Below are positions 23,939 to 33,847 of a stretch of 64,000 nt of DNA, piece after piece. The notes below the pieces were generated by a model, which saw only the letters and a list, made by a program, of their open reading frames with translations, did not search any database and was not told the DNA's origin. How positions within the stretch are numbered: the stretch's first letter is position 1; every line of letters begins with the position of its first letter. Source of the DNA: Marinobacter salsuginis. GTDB lineage: Bacteria; Pseudomonadota; Gammaproteobacteria; Pseudomonadales; Oleiphilaceae. Location of the stretch: positions 1,984,001-2,048,000 of the forward strand of contig NZ_BGZH01000001.1 of the NCBI RefSeq assembly GCF_009617755.1, given 5' to 3'. The position numbers and the translations under genes are program-made.

Positions 23939-24514
23939 TTAGTTAGTCGTCTGATCTTTTTTCTGGATCACCAGTACTACTTCACCCACGTCGATGCCCC
24001 ACTTGCTCATAGTGGTCTGGTTGATCAGCGTGTCGGGCGTAATCAGGTACATCCAGTCGTCCATCCGCACATCCAGGGTACCGTCACCGTAGGCCACGCG
24101 GAGAACGTAATTCATATGAATGGCGTTGCCGCTCCAGCGCATGGTTCCTGGTTCAACCACATCGCCGGCATCAGCATGATACCCCTCGTCGATCGGCGTC
24201 AGGGTCCAGACCCGCGTCTGCACCTCGCCGTCATCGAAGCGGAACACCTCATCCAGGGTGCCCACACCCTCATCGTCCCACGACGCGCTGATGTCCGCAT
24301 CGAAGGTGCGGATCACCTCACCGGAGAAATTCTTGACCACTCCCCGGGCGGAAAGTTCGCCGGTGAAAAACTCTTCAGGAACCAGCTCGGGCGTGCGGTC
24401 TGCGTAGTCCTCAAGGGAGGGGCTGGCACAGCCACTGAGCAACAGTGCCGAAGCCAGTACCCAGAGTATAGGTGTCGACAGACGTTTCGATATCTCAGTT
24501 AACAGGCTTTGCAT
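23939..24514 (-). CDS. DUF3833-type lipoprotein
   Basis: The 191-residue protein has a signal peptide ending in the lipobox LLSGC, so it should be lipid-anchored. The mature part (EEFFTGELSARGVVKNFSGEVIRTF, then VQTRVWTLTP and GTLDVRMDDWMYLITPDTLINQT) resembles the DUF3833 family, for which no function is known to me. It is the first gene of what appears to be a three-gene operon with the RND adaptor and pump. An envelope role linked to efflux is possible but is inference from position only. Confidence 0.75.
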   Translation of the reverse strand: MQSLLTEISKRLSTPILWVLASALLLSGCASPSLEDYADRTPELVPEEFFTGELSARGVVKNFSGEVIRTFDADISASWDDEGVGTLDEVFRFDDGEVQTRVWTLTPIDEGYHADAGDVVEPGTMRWSGNAIHMNYVLRVAYGDGTLDVRMDDWMYLITPDTLINQTTMSKWGIDVGEVVLVIQKKDQTTN

Positions 24515-24759
24515 GACTTTTACACTCTCCGAACAGGTTTATTGCGGATCTACAAACAATTAAATACGTCTCAATCGACTCTAGCGATCAGCAACAGGAA
24601 TGGCCGGAGTCTGGCTACGTCATTTCGGCCAATTGTCCATTCTGACAGTCCGCTGAGCGCTTTTCGTCAATGGCAGTGCCCGGCTATTGGCGTAAAACAG
24701 CGGGTAATGGGCAGAGATTGCCCACCTGAGATACCGAGAAAGAGACAGAGGATTCCGCT

Positions 24760-26580
24760 ATGCCGGTTTACAAGGCGCCCCTGCGCGACATGAAATTTCT
24801 GCTGAACGAAGTGTTCGACTACCCGGGCCATTACGCCACCCTGGCCAGCGGTGAAAACGCCACACCGGATATCGTGGATGCGATTCTCAGCGAATGCGCA
24901 AAATTCTGTGAGGAAGTACTGAGCCCACTCTATCTCTCCGGCGACGAGGAAGGCTGCAAACTCGAGAACGGTGAGGTCACCACGCCCGCCGGTTACCGCG
25001 AAGCCTACCAGCAATACGCCATGGGTGGCTGGCAGGGGCTGTCAGCACCCGAGGAATATGGCGGCCAGGGCCTGCCGGCGTCCATGGGATTGCTGAAGCA
25101 GGAAATGATGGGCACCGCCAACTGGCCCTTCTCCATGTACCCCGGCCTGTCCCTCGGCGCCATGAATACCATTTTCCTGCACGGTTCCGAGGAACAGAAG
25201 CAGACCTACCTTGCACCTCTGACCGAAGGCCGCTGGGCCGGCACCATGTGCCTGACCGAACCCCAGTGCGGCACCGATCTGGGCCAGGTGAAAACCAAGG
25301 CCGAACCACAGGCCGACGGCAGCTATCGCCTGTCGGGCACCAAGATTTTCATTTCCTCCGGCGATCACGACCTGACCGAGAACATTGTCCACATTGTCCT
25401 CGCTCGTCTGCCGGACGCTCCCAAGGGCACCCGGGGTATCAGCCTGTTTATCGTGCCCAAGTTCCTGCCCGACGAACAGGGTGGCCTGGGTGCACGTAAC
25501 GCGGTGGTCTGTGGCAGTCTGGAAAAGAAAATGGGCATCAAGGCCTCGGCCACCTGCGTGCTCAATTTCGACGGGGCCACCGGTTACTTGATCGGGCCCG
25601 AGAACGAAGGGCTCAACTGCATGTTCACCTTCATGAACACTGCCCGGATCGGCACTGCCATTCAGGGTGTCGGGCCAGCGGAACTGTCCTATCAGTGGGC
25701 GCTGGCCTATGCCAAGGATCGACGCTCCATGCGGGCACTCTCGGGTAAAAAAGAGCCGGATCAGGTGGCCGATAGCCTGATTCACCATGCCGATGTGCGC
25801 CGGATGCTCCTGACCCAGAAAGCCATCGCCGAGGGCGGTCGGGCCATGCTGTATTACGCGGCCCGGCTGGCCGATCACATGGTGGAGGGCTTCACTGAAG
25901 GCGACGATAAAAAGGCGGACAGATACGACGACAAGCTGGGGTTCCTGACGCCGATCCTGAAAGGGTTTCTGACCGAACTCGGTTGCGAAGCGGCCAATCT
26001 GGGGGTTCAGGTCTTTGGGGGCCACGGTTACATCCGTGAACATGGCATGGAACAGATTGTCCGGGATACCCGCATCGCCACACTTTACGAGGGCACCACG
26101 GGTATCCAGGCACTGGATCTTCTAGGTCGGAAGGTATTGCTGATGACCCAGGGCGGCGCGGTGCGCGAATTCACCCTGAAGATTGCCAATTTTGCCCGCA
26201 AGCACCTCACTGACAAACGTCTGCGACCCTGGGCGCTTGAGTTGCTCAAGCTGACCGGCCAGTGGAACCTGTTGACGGTCCGGATCATGCTCGCAGCCCG
26301 CAAGGACCGGGATGTGGTGAGCTCTGCAGCGTATGATTTCCTGATGTACAGCGGCTACGTCACCATGGCCTATATCTGGTTGCGCCAGGCTGCCGTGGCT
26401 GTGGATAAACTCGACAATGAGGGCGAAGAGTCAGCGGGCTTTTACCAGGCCAAACTCGGCACCACCGAATTCTATTTCGAGCGCTTGCTGCCCCGGGCCC
26501 AGAGCCACGCTGCCAGCATGCTCAGCCCCAGCAAAAACCTGATGCAACTGAATGCCGAGGATCTGGCCTTTACCGGATGA
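24760..26580 (+). CDS. Acyl-CoA dehydrogenase, long (about 600-residue) DmdC/FadE-like subfamily
   Basis: The 606-residue flavoenzyme should oxidise an acyl-CoA to the 2-enoyl-CoA. Before the core domains it has the N-terminal extension MPVYKAPLRDMKFLLNEVFD typical of the 600-residue subgroup, which includes 3-methylmercaptopropionyl-CoA dehydrogenase (DmdC) and fatty-acid enzymes. The FAD-binding segment MCLTEPQCGTDLGQVKT is present, and the probable catalytic Glu lies in TLYEGTTGIQALDLLGRK. No dmd or other beta-oxidation genes are adjacent, so the substrate is open. A strong terminator follows, so it is a single-gene transcript. Confidence 0.9.
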   Translation: MPVYKAPLRDMKFLLNEVFDYPGHYATLASGENATPDIVDAILSECAKFCEEVLSPLYLSGDEEGCKLENGEVTTPAGYREAYQQYAMGGWQGLSAPEEYGGQGLPASMGLLKQEMMGTANWPFSMYPGLSLGAMNTIFLHGSEEQKQTYLAPLTEGRWAGTMCLTEPQCGTDLGQVKTKAEPQADGSYRLSGTKIFISSGDHDLTENIVHIVLARLPDAPKGTRGISLFIVPKFLPDEQGGLGARNAVVCGSLEKKMGIKASATCVLNFDGATGYLIGPENEGLNCMFTFMNTARIGTAIQGVGPAELSYQWALAYAKDRRSMRALSGKKEPDQVADSLIHHADVRRMLLTQKAIAEGGRAMLYYAARLADHMVEGFTEGDDKKADRYDDKLGFLTPILKGFLTELGCEAANLGVQVFGGHGYIREHGMEQIVRDTRIATLYEGTTGIQALDLLGRKVLLMTQGGAVREFTLKIANFARKHLTDKRLRPWALELLKLTGQWNLLTVRIMLAARKDRDVVSSAAYDFLMYSGYVTMAYIWLRQAAVAVDKLDNEGEESAGFYQAKLGTTEFYFERLLPRAQSHAASMLSPSKNLMQLNAEDLAFTG

Positions 26581-26600
26581 CTCATCCGGTAGCTCTTACT

Positions 26601-26625
26601 CCCGGGCAAGGCCCGGGATTTTTTT
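26601..26625 (+). terminator. Rho-independent terminator after the acyl-CoA dehydrogenase gene
   Basis: A perfect 7-bp stem CCCGGGC-AAG-GCCCGGG is followed by A and seven T residues, 20 nt after the stop codon. Confidence 0.92.
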
Positions 26626-26743
26626 GCCCTTGAAATACTGCCGCCCGACCCCACTTCACAGGTGCATTTCCACTTCGGAGACATTAACTTACTGAATTAA
26701 ATGAAAAACCTTTGAATTGTGAATAAAAGAAGGAGGTTCGAAT

Positions 26744-27679
26744 ATGGACACTCGTGCTGACGACTTTTATCCAACCCGCCTGGAACGTCCGACCAAAAGC
26801 TTTGAGCGCAAGGACCCCGTGGTACACAGCAGCGGTTCGCACCGAACCGATGGACCACTGAGTGAAACCGAGCTGGCACAGTATGAACGCGACGGCTTTC
26901 TTGTGTTCAACAGCTTCCTCGACCAGAACACCGTTCGTCAGTTCCGTGAGGATCTCCGCGCCTACGAAGACGATGAGAGCATCCTTCGCTCAGAGGGCAC
27001 CATCACTGAGCCCGGCAAACAGGAAATCCGCTCGATATTCGGCATTCACGAACTGTCCGATCGCTTCGACCGTCTGACCCGGGATCCGAAAATTCTGGCA
27101 ATGGTACGCCAGCTTCTGGGTAGCGACGCCTATATCCACCAATCCCGGATCAACTTCAAACCCGGCTTCCACGGCAAGGGCTTTGACTGGCACTCCGATT
27201 TTGAAACCTGGCACGCCGAAGACGGCATGCCACGGATGCGGGCAGTGAGTTTTTCCATCGCCCTCACCGACAACACGCCCTTCAACGGCCCATTGATGCT
27301 GATTCCCGGTTCCCACAAGACCTTTGTGCCTTGCGTCGGCCGCACCCCGGAAGACAACTACCAGTCATCCCTGAAAAAACAGGAACTGGGTGTTCCCAAC
27401 AATCGGGATCTTGCCGCCATGGCAGACGAATACGGCATCAAGGCCCCCACCGGTCCCGCCGGCTCGCTGATCATCTTTGAGTGCAACACACTCCACGCCT
27501 CGAATGCCAATATGTCGCCCTGGCCGCGTAGCAATCTGTTCTTCGTCTATAACAGTGTGGAAAACCAGCTCCAGGCCCCATTCTGCGGCAACAAACCACG
27601 GCCGGATTTTTTAGGCAATCGCAGTAACACCGAAGCACTGGTACCAGTGTCAGACGACGAACGCCGGAAAACCGGTTAG
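26744..27679 (+). CDS. ectD: Ectoine 5-hydroxylase
   Basis: The 311-residue non-haem Fe(II)/2-oxoglutarate dioxygenase converts ectoine to 5-hydroxyectoine, a compatible solute for salt and heat stress. The EctD signature FDWHSDFETWHAEDGMPRMR is present. The iron ligands are predicted as H150 and D152 (WHSD) and H251 (NTLHAS), with the 2-oxoglutarate Arg in SPWPRSNLFF. A strong AGGAGG ribosome-binding site sits before the ATG. No ectABC or ask_ect gene is in the window, so the substrate must come from a locus elsewhere or from uptake. Its stop lies only 2 nt from the convergent mnmE stop, with no obvious terminator between. Confidence 0.95.
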   Translation: MDTRADDFYPTRLERPTKSFERKDPVVHSSGSHRTDGPLSETELAQYERDGFLVFNSFLDQNTVRQFREDLRAYEDDESILRSEGTITEPGKQEIRSIFGIHELSDRFDRLTRDPKILAMVRQLLGSDAYIHQSRINFKPGFHGKGFDWHSDFETWHAEDGMPRMRAVSFSIALTDNTPFNGPLMLIPGSHKTFVPCVGRTPEDNYQSSLKKQELGVPNNRDLAAMADEYGIKAPTGPAGSLIIFECNTLHASNANMSPWPRSNLFFVYNSVENQLQAPFCGNKPRPDFLGNRSNTEALVPVSDDERRKTG

Positions 27680-27681
27680 TC

Positions 27682-29052
27682 CTATTTCCCGATGCAGAAA
27701 CTGCTGAAGATCTTGCCCAAAAGCTCATCGGGCGTAAGATGCCCGGTGATCTCGCCCAGACTGTCCTGGGCTGCTCGTAGATCCTCAGCCAGCAACTCAC
27801 CGGCACCAAACCCCTCTAACTGGCTCTGGCCCTGAATCAGCAGGGCCTGGGCCCGCTCCAAAGCATCCAGGTGCCTGCGCCGGGCCAGGAAGCCACCTTC
27901 AGTGGTGCTGGCAAAACCCATGCACTGCTTGAGATGGTCCCTCAGGATTTCGAGCCCTTCGGCGGATTTGGCCGCCAACCGGATAACCGGGGCGCTCTGG
28001 TGATCTTCAGCAGTGATACCAACGGCTTCACCGGACAGATCCACCTTGTTGCGAATAACAGTGACTGGCGCATTGGCCGGCAACTGGTCGATGAAATCCG
28101 GCCAAATTTCGTGGGGACTGGTTTTCTCGGTGGTGGTGGCATCCACCATCAGAAGAATACGATCAGCCTGTCGGATTTCATCCCAGGCCCGGGCAATACC
28201 AATCTGTTCCACTTCGTCCGGGCTGTCACGCAGGCCTGCAGTATCAATGATGTGCAGTGGCATACCATCGATGTGGATATGTTCCCTCAGCACATCCCGG
28301 GTTGTGCCCTCGATAGCGGTGACGATAGCAGCCTCGCGACCGGCCAGGGCGTTGAGCAGGCTGGATTTGCCGGCATTGGGCCTGCCGGCGATGACCACTT
28401 TCATACCATCGCGCAGAATGGTGCCCTGCTGGGCTTCCGCGAGGATTTTCTCGAGCCGGTCCAGCAGGTCCTGAAGATCACTGGCCACCTTGCCATCGGC
28501 CAGAAAATCAATCTCTTCCTCGGGAAAATCAATCGCCGCTTCAACGTAGATCCGCAAGTGGGTCACCGCATCCACCAGATCCTCTATCTGTCTGGAGAAC
28601 ACGCCCTGCATGGAGCGAACGGCACAGCGGGCGGCCTGTTCCGAGCTGCTTTCAATCAGATCGGCAATGGCCTCGGCCTGAGCCAGGTCCAGTTTGTCGT
28701 TCAGAAACGCCCGCTCGGAAAACTCACCGGGGCGGGCCAGTCTTGCCCCCTGGCTGCACACTTCCCGCAGCAGAAGATCGAGGATCACGGTACCGCCGTG
28801 ACCCTGAAGCTCGAACACATCCTCACCTGTGAAGGAGTGCGGGTTGGGGAAAAACAGCCCAATACCCTCATCAATCAGCTCACCCTGGCCATCGTGGAAG
28901 GGACCGTAATGGGCGTATCGGGGTTTTGGCTCAAACCCAAGCATTTTCTGCGCTATGACCCGGGCCCTCGGTCCGGATACGCGAACAATGCCGACACCGG
29001 CCTGTCCCGGCGCGGTGGCAATGGCTGCGATGGTGTCAGAACTCTGGCTCAT
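27682..29052 (-). CDS. mnmE: tRNA modification GTPase MnmE
   Basis: The 456-residue GTPase partners MnmG in wobble-uridine modification. It starts [27 protein letters not shown] (tetrahydrofolate-binding domain). The P-loop is GRPNAGKSS near residue 223, followed by the G-domain motifs DTAG and NKVD, and the protein ends in the conserved FCIGK with the catalytic Cys. The frame stays open 44 codons upstream of this ATG, but that stretch has no family similarity and contains the yidC-mnmE hairpin. Confidence 0.97.
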   Translation of the reverse strand: MSQSSDTIAAIATAPGQAGVGIVRVSGPRARVIAQKMLGFEPKPRYAHYGPFHDGQGELIDEGIGLFFPNPHSFTGEDVFELQGHGGTVILDLLLREVCSQGARLARPGEFSERAFLNDKLDLAQAEAIADLIESSSEQAARCAVRSMQGVFSRQIEDLVDAVTHLRIYVEAAIDFPEEEIDFLADGKVASDLQDLLDRLEKILAEAQQGTILRDGMKVVIAGRPNAGKSSLLNALAGREAAIVTAIEGTTRDVLREHIHIDGMPLHIIDTAGLRDSPDEVEQIGIARAWDEIRQADRILLMVDATTTEKTSPHEIWPDFIDQLPANAPVTVIRNKVDLSGEAVGITAEDHQSAPVIRLAAKSAEGLEILRDHLKQCMGFASTTEGGFLARRRHLDALERAQALLIQGQSQLEGFGAGELLAEDLRAAQDSLGEITGHLTPDELLGKIFSSFCIGK

Positions 29053-29077
29053 GCTTTTTCCACAGGCTGAAAACAAC

Positions 29078-29100
29078 AAAGGCTCCACACAGGAGCCTTT
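29078..29100 (-). terminator. Hairpin between yidC and mnmE, probable weak terminator
   Basis: A perfect 9-bp stem AAAGGCTCC/GGAGCCTTT with a 5-nt loop lies 22 nt after the yidC stop and before mnmE. The T-run after it is short, so it may only attenuate. Confidence 0.5.
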
Positions 29101-29122
29101 GCCGGGTCGGTTAGGGCACCGG

Positions 29123-30838
29123 TCAGTGCTTCTTGCCGGCCATTTCTGTTTCGATCTTGCGGGTAATGTACCACTGCTGGGCAATGGACAGAATGTTGTT
29201 CACCAGCCAGTACAGAACCAGACCTGCCGGGAACCACAGGAAGAATACTGTGAAAATCAACGGCATCATCTTCATGATCTTGGCCTGCATGGGGTCCGGC
29301 GGCGTCGGGTTCAGGCTCATCTGCAGGAACATGCTGGCACCCATCAGGATCGGCAGGATGAAGTAGGGATCCATCACCGACAGATCCTGAATCCACAGCA
29401 TGAACGGCGCATGGCGCAGCTGAACACTTTCGAACAGGACCCAGTACAGGGAAATGAAGACCGGCATCTGAACCAGGATCGGCAAGCAGCCACCGAGCGG
29501 ATTGATCTTCTCCCGCTTGTACAGAGCCATCATTTCCTGGGACATGCGCTGTCGGTCGTCACCGTACAGTTCCTTTAGCCGGGTCAGCTGCGGCGCGACT
29601 GCGCGCATCTTGGCCATGGATTTGTAACTGGTGGCGGACAGATGGAAAAACACCGCCTTCACCAGGACCGTCAGCAGAATGATGGCGACGCCCCAGTTGC
29701 CAACCAGACCATGGAACCATTCCAGAATGATGAACAATGGCAGTGAGATGAAGAACAACCAGCCGAAATCAACGGTACGGTCAAGGTTTGGCGCCAGGCT
29801 CTCGAGACGATCAATAATCTTGGGACCGACGTAGGCGCGGGCGCCAACCTCGGCGGTCTCACCCGGCGCCACGCTGGTTGCCGGGTAGACAAACCCCATT
29901 ACATAGTTGTTGCCACGACGCGTGGTCTGGAACTGGGCCGGGATGTCCCGCTCGGGTACCCAGGCAGACAGGAAGTAATGCTGGAGGAATGCCAGCCAAC
30001 CGTTGGTAACCGACTGGTTGATCTGGGTTTCCTGCAGGTCGCTGAAATCAAACTTCTCGTACGGATCTTCAGGTGAGCTGATCACCAGCCCAAGAAATGC
30101 CTGGATGCCCATGCTGGTCTGGGAGGTCGGGTCCGGAGACTGGTCACGGACGATCTTGCCGGTGAAATTGGCCTGCCAATTGTCACTGGACTGGTTGTTC
30201 ACCAGGTACTTGACGCCAATCTCATAGCTGTTGCGCTCGAACAGATAGCGCTTGGTGATCTTGACTCCGTTATCGGTGGTGTAAGTCAGGTCAACCTGAA
30301 GTTGTTTGTTACCTTCAGCCAGCTCATAGCTGGAGGCTTCGGCACTGTAGACGGGAGCGGAGCCGTTCTTACGGCTGTCAGGACCATCACGACCGATCAG
30401 GCCGCTTTCCAGAACGTAAAGACGGTTCTGGGTATTATTCAGGAGTGTGAGCGGTTCTTTGCTGTTAAGCGACTTGTCGTAGTTGAGTAGCTGAGCCTTC
30501 ACGACGTTGCCACTCACCCGATCAATCTGCAGATCGTACACATCGGTGCGAACAGTGATGAACTGATCACTGACCGTGGTGTTGTTTACCGTTGAGCTGA
30601 CTACAGCCTGTCCCGTTTCCGGAGTCGTGAATTCGCCATCACCGTCCACCTGCGCTGTATTGTCTTCCGGGAGCACCATATCGTCTGAACCGGCTATGCT
30701 GCCGTTCGACTGTGAAGGCTGGGATTCAGCGACTTGAGCCGTCTGCGGCTGCTGATGGTAGTCCTCATTCCAGGCAAGCACCATCAGATAACTGACAATA
30801 GCCAGGCCGGCAAATAATACGATGCGTTGAATATCCAT
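29123..30838 (-). CDS. yidC: Membrane protein insertase YidC
   Basis: The 571-residue insertase folds and inserts inner-membrane proteins with or without SecYEG; the ATP synthase c subunit is a known substrate class. It starts [23 protein letters not shown] (first helix), followed by a large periplasmic beta-sandwich domain. Five conserved C-terminal helices include [22 protein letters not shown] and [20 protein letters not shown]. An upstream in-frame ATG would add 35 residues with no family similarity and overlap yidD. It starts 4 nt after the yidD stop. Confidence 0.97.
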   Translation of the reverse strand: MDIQRIVLFAGLAIVSYLMVLAWNEDYHQQPQTAQVAESQPSQSNGSIAGSDDMVLPEDNTAQVDGDGEFTTPETGQAVVSSTVNNTTVSDQFITVRTDVYDLQIDRVSGNVVKAQLLNYDKSLNSKEPLTLLNNTQNRLYVLESGLIGRDGPDSRKNGSAPVYSAEASSYELAEGNKQLQVDLTYTTDNGVKITKRYLFERNSYEIGVKYLVNNQSSDNWQANFTGKIVRDQSPDPTSQTSMGIQAFLGLVISSPEDPYEKFDFSDLQETQINQSVTNGWLAFLQHYFLSAWVPERDIPAQFQTTRRGNNYVMGFVYPATSVAPGETAEVGARAYVGPKIIDRLESLAPNLDRTVDFGWLFFISLPLFIILEWFHGLVGNWGVAIILLTVLVKAVFFHLSATSYKSMAKMRAVAPQLTRLKELYGDDRQRMSQEMMALYKREKINPLGGCLPILVQMPVFISLYWVLFESVQLRHAPFMLWIQDLSVMDPYFILPILMGASMFLQMSLNPTPPDPMQAKIMKMMPLIFTVFFLWFPAGLVLYWLVNNILSIAQQWYITRKIETEMAGKKH

Positions 30839-30842
30839 AGAG

Positions 30843-31136
30843 TTACTGTCTGGTCTGGGTTGTTGTGTGGGAATGATCAGCGTGTACGCAGTTTGCGACG
30901 GCTTTCTGACTCCGGGGGTCTGCGGTTCCCGGTACTGGATCATAACCGCCTTCCGCCCAGGGATGACACCTTAACAGACGCCGGATTGCGAGAAATAATC
31001 CTTTAAGCGCGCCATGGTGAGTTATGGCTTCAACGGCGTATTGTGAGCAGGTGGGGTAGTGGCGGCAGTGGCTAGCCATCAGTGGACTGATTGCGTACTG
31101 GTAGAAGCGGATGGGCAGAAGCAGGAGCTTACGCAT
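30843..31136 (-). CDS. yidD: Membrane protein insertion efficiency factor YidD
   Basis: The 97-residue protein has the family core [20 protein letters not shown]...[18 protein letters not shown] with its three conserved Cys residues. It assists YidC at the inner membrane. The ATG overlaps the rnpA stop by one base (TAATG), showing translational coupling. The last 25 residues are polar and not conserved-looking. Confidence 0.95.
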   Translation of the reverse strand: MRKLLLLPIRFYQYAISPLMASHCRHYPTCSQYAVEAITHHGALKGLFLAIRRLLRCHPWAEGGYDPVPGTADPRSQKAVANCVHADHSHTTTQTRQ

Positions 31137-31543
31137 TAACCCGTTCCTCGACCGGCAGTCTCTGATGTCGCTGCCAAAGATGGCTGAGATTGAGCGTACT
31201 TTTTCTTGAGACGTCGCCAGAGATCGTCCATGGACGTCCTCAGCGACGGGTTGTCCAGGGAAACCAGCCCTTGGCGTCCCAGAACTACCAGGTCGAGACC
31301 GGGTAGATCCGTCTGGTGCCGGAAGCTTTCTCTGACCTGGCGTTTAACCCGGTTTCGCTGGACAGCAAGCTTCAGGTTCTTCTTTGAGAAGATCAAACCG
31401 ATCCTGGCGTGACCGAGGTTGTTCGGTGTTGCCAGGATCAGAAAATTCCGGTGTGGAACCTTCAGCTGCACGTCGTTGAAGACTTTGCCGTAATCAGCTG
31501 GTCGCAGGAGACGATGTGATTTCGGGAAATCCAAAGCCTTCAT
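31136..31543 (-). CDS. rnpA: Ribonuclease P protein component
   Basis: The 135-residue basic protein partners the RNase P RNA in tRNA 5'-end maturation. The signature [14 protein letters not shown] is present, with the N-terminal [14 protein letters not shown] substrate-binding segment. It lies 14 nt after rpmH and overlaps yidD by one base, the classic rpmH-rnpA-yidD-yidC order. Confidence 0.97.
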   Translation of the reverse strand: MKALDFPKSHRLLRPADYGKVFNDVQLKVPHRNFLILATPNNLGHARIGLIFSKKNLKLAVQRNRVKRQVRESFRHQTDLPGLDLVVLGRQGLVSLDNPSLRTSMDDLWRRLKKKYAQSQPSLAATSETAGRGTG

Positions 31544-31557
31544 GAGGCAATCAGAGC

Positions 31558-31692
31558 TTACGCGGACAGACGTGCGCGGCCCTTGGCACGACGACGGGAA
31601 ATAACCTTGCGACCGTTGGCAGTGGCCATACGGGCACGGAAACCGTGAACGCGCTTACGCTTCAGGACGCTTGGTTGAAACGTTCTTTTCAT
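31558..31692 (-). CDS. rpmH: 50S ribosomal protein L34
   Basis: The 44-residue protein reads [20 protein letters not shown] and continues with [19 protein letters not shown], the canonical L34 sequence. The start is ATG at 31692 and the stop TAA at 31558-31560. It is the first gene of the leftward rpmH-rnpA-yidD-yidC operon, with a consensus promoter at 31767-31795. Confidence 0.98.
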   Translation of the reverse strand: MKRTFQPSVLKRKRVHGFRARMATANGRKVISRRRAKGRARLSA

Positions 31693-31766
31693 GGTGATGA
31701 TCTCACAATTCGTAAGTTGGAAATTCAGTAACTGGCTGGAAAATGAACAGCCAAAACAGGAGCGGC

Positions 31767-31795
31767 ATTCTATGCAAATACCGGTGGGAATTCAA
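31767..31795 (-). promoter_or_regulatory. Sigma-70-type promoter of rpmH operon
   Basis: On the minus strand, TTGAAT (31790-31795) and TAGAAT (31767-31772) are separated by exactly 17 nt, with the -10 box 75 nt before the rpmH start. Confidence 0.75.
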
Positions 31796-31854
31796 TGCTT
31801 ATTGCTAGTGGGTTGTGCGCATGCTGGTAATTCCGCAACGCCTTGCCCAGGTAA

Positions 31855-32337
31855 TAAATTCAGTAAGTCTTTTTAGAATTCTTTTAAGGATTAATTATTA
31901 CTGTTATTAGCATCGAGGGTTTTTGTGGATAAGCCAAAAAAATTATTAAAAAACAGATCACTGAAAGGTTTATAAGGGTATTGATAAGGTGGCCTGAGTT
32001 CTGTGGACGATCGCAGGGCGGAATGTGGGTAAGTCGGGTTTGGTGGATTCACTGAAGTTATCCCCGTTTGCGTCCCGGGGTTCCTCACAGGGTTAAACCC
32101 GGCCTGTACACACAGGGCTGTGGGTAACTTCTCAAGAAGATATCTTCTGTACACAAGGTTGTAGGTAAGTTTGTAACAATTTGAAATTTAAGGAGATTAA
32201 TTTCCACAGGCTGTTCATGAACCGGCTTTGGCTCTTTCACTGACAGGCCGGTCGGGTTAGAATCCGGGGTCATCTCACTGGACAGGAAGTCCCTTGTCCG
32301 TTCAGAGACATTTCAGGGTTATCGGGAGCAGGCTGTC
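31855..32337. other. oriC: Probable chromosomal replication origin oriC (rpmH-dnaA intergenic region)
   Basis: This gene-free region lies between rpmH and dnaA, the pseudomonad origin position. An AT-rich block at 31861-31980 (33 G/C of 120 bases) is the likely unwinding element. DnaA boxes are a perfect TTATCCACA on the minus strand at 31924-31932, TGTGGGTAA at 32024-32032 and 32119-32127 (8 of 9), and ATTTCCACA at 32200-32208 (8 of 9). Two imperfect direct repeats are at 32104-32171. The dnaA promoter must also be here. Flanking operons diverge from this point. Confidence 0.85.
32104..32171 (+). repeat. Imperfect direct repeats with DnaA-box-like ends and central palindrome, in oriC
   Basis: A 27-nt unit starting CTGTACACACAGGG (32104-32130) and a 25-nt unit starting CTGTACACAAGG (32147-32171) share CTGTACACA and a ...GTRGGTAAcTT end, offset by 43 bp, about four helical turns. 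Between them is the 14-bp perfect palindrome AGAAGATATCTTCT (32135-32148). Confidence 0.7.
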
Positions 32338-33792
32338 GTGCCAAACAGTATGTGGCATCAATGTCTTGAAGTACTCCGGGACGAGTTTCCCGCACAACAG
32401 TTCAATACCTGGCTCAGGCCCCTGCAATCCGATCATCGGGAGGGGCAATTGATGTTGTTCGCGCCCAACCGTTTCGTAATGGATTGGGTTAATGAAAAGT
32501 ATCTGAGGCGCATCGAAGAGGTGCTTAAGGATCTGAACGGCGGGCAGGCTCCCCGGGTCAATATGAAAGTGGGGTCGGCACCCCGCGAAGATGAACCTGT
32601 CAAACGCTCGGAAGCACCGGCGCCTGTTAATGGACAGGTCCACGAAGAAGCTGGCAGCCGGGTTACGGAAGAAGAGAAGGGTGTGGCTGCCACCGTAGCC
32701 GGTTCTCCCTCTGTTCGGCCGAAAAGCGGTAATGAGCGGCGCCCAGTCCAGGTGGAAGGTGATATCAAGCACCAGAGCTTCCTGAATGAGGGATTTACTT
32801 TCGAAACCTTCGTTGAAGGTAAATCCAACCAACTGGCACGTGCCGCCTCCATGCAAGTGGCCGAGAATCCGGGTGGTGCCTACAATCCATTGTTTCTGTA
32901 TGGCGGTGTTGGTCTTGGTAAAACACACCTGATGCACGCCATCGGAAATGAAATTGTCCGTCGAAATCCCAAAGCCAAAGTGGCTTATCTCCGTTCGGAA
33001 CGGTTTGTGGCAGACATGGTGAAGGCGCTGCAGCTGAATGCGATCAATGAGTTCAAGCGCTACTACCGGTCGGTGGATGCCCTGTTGATCGACGATATCC
33101 AGTTCTTTGCCCGTAAGGAGCGCTCCCAGGAAGAATTCTTCCACACCTTCAATGCTTTGTTGGAGGGGGGGCAGCAGGTTATCGTGACCTGTGACCGTTT
33201 CCCGAAAGAAATTGTCGACATGGAAGAGCGGCTCAAATCCCGGTTTGGCTGGGGCCTGACTGTGATGGTTGAGCCACCGGAACTGGAAACGCGGGTCGCG
33301 ATTCTGATGAAGAAGGCCGACCAGGCCAATGTGAAGCTTAGCAGCGAAGCGGCTTTCTTTATTGCCCAGAAGATTCGTTCCAATGTCCGGGAGCTTGAAG
33401 GAGCGCTGCGCCTGGTGATAGCGAATGCTCACTTCACCGGTTCGGAAATCACCCCACCGTTTATCCGTGAAAGCCTGAAAGACCTGTTGGCGCTGCACGA
33501 GAAGCAGGTGAGCATCGATAATATTCAGCGCACGGTGGCGGAGTACTACAAGATCAAGGTGGCCGATCTGCTCTCCAAGCGTCGAACACGAACGGTCACC
33601 CGGCCCCGGCAGGTGGCCATGGCGCTGTCGAAGGAACTGACCAATCACAGTCTGCCGGAGATTGGCGACGCGTTTGGCGGTCGCGACCATACCACCGTGT
33701 TGCATGCGTGCAAGAAAATCGTGGAACTGCAGGAGACTGATCCGGGCATCCGCGAGGATTATCAGAATTTTATGAGACTGCTGACCACCTGA
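32338..33792 (+). CDS. dnaA: Chromosomal replication initiator protein DnaA
   Basis: The 484-residue AAA+ initiator begins at GTG with [20 protein letters not shown] (domain I), followed by a variable linker (about residues 85-145). The Walker A motif is GGVGLGKTH near residue 190 and Walker B is LLIDDIQFF near residue 248. The DNA-binding signature [15 protein letters not shown] starts near residue 445. It binds the boxes in 31924-32208 and probably autoregulates. It is followed by dnaN after 55 nt. Confidence 0.98.
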   Translation: MPNSMWHQCLEVLRDEFPAQQFNTWLRPLQSDHREGQLMLFAPNRFVMDWVNEKYLRRIEEVLKDLNGGQAPRVNMKVGSAPREDEPVKRSEAPAPVNGQVHEEAGSRVTEEEKGVAATVAGSPSVRPKSGNERRPVQVEGDIKHQSFLNEGFTFETFVEGKSNQLARAASMQVAENPGGAYNPLFLYGGVGLGKTHLMHAIGNEIVRRNPKAKVAYLRSERFVADMVKALQLNAINEFKRYYRSVDALLIDDIQFFARKERSQEEFFHTFNALLEGGQQVIVTCDRFPKEIVDMEERLKSRFGWGLTVMVEPPELETRVAILMKKADQANVKLSSEAAFFIAQKIRSNVRELEGALRLVIANAHFTGSEITPPFIRESLKDLLALHEKQVSIDNIQRTVAEYYKIKVADLLSKRRTRTVTRPRQVAMALSKELTNHSLPEIGDAFGGRDHTTVLHACKKIVELQETDPGIREDYQNFMRLLTT

Positions 33793-33847
33793 TGCAGGGC
33801 GTTGGCGAATAACATTCACCCTTCCAACATAAAGAAAGCTGAGTGCC

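Noticed and set aside
29056..29064. TTTTCCACA, a DnaA-box match just before mnmE
   Set aside because: A single isolated match in a 64-kb window is expected by chance. There is no AT-rich flank or second box.
29053..29184. Upstream extension of mnmE (44 codons)
   Set aside because: Family length and the [13 protein letters not shown] start argue for 29052. The extension runs through a hairpin and toward yidC.
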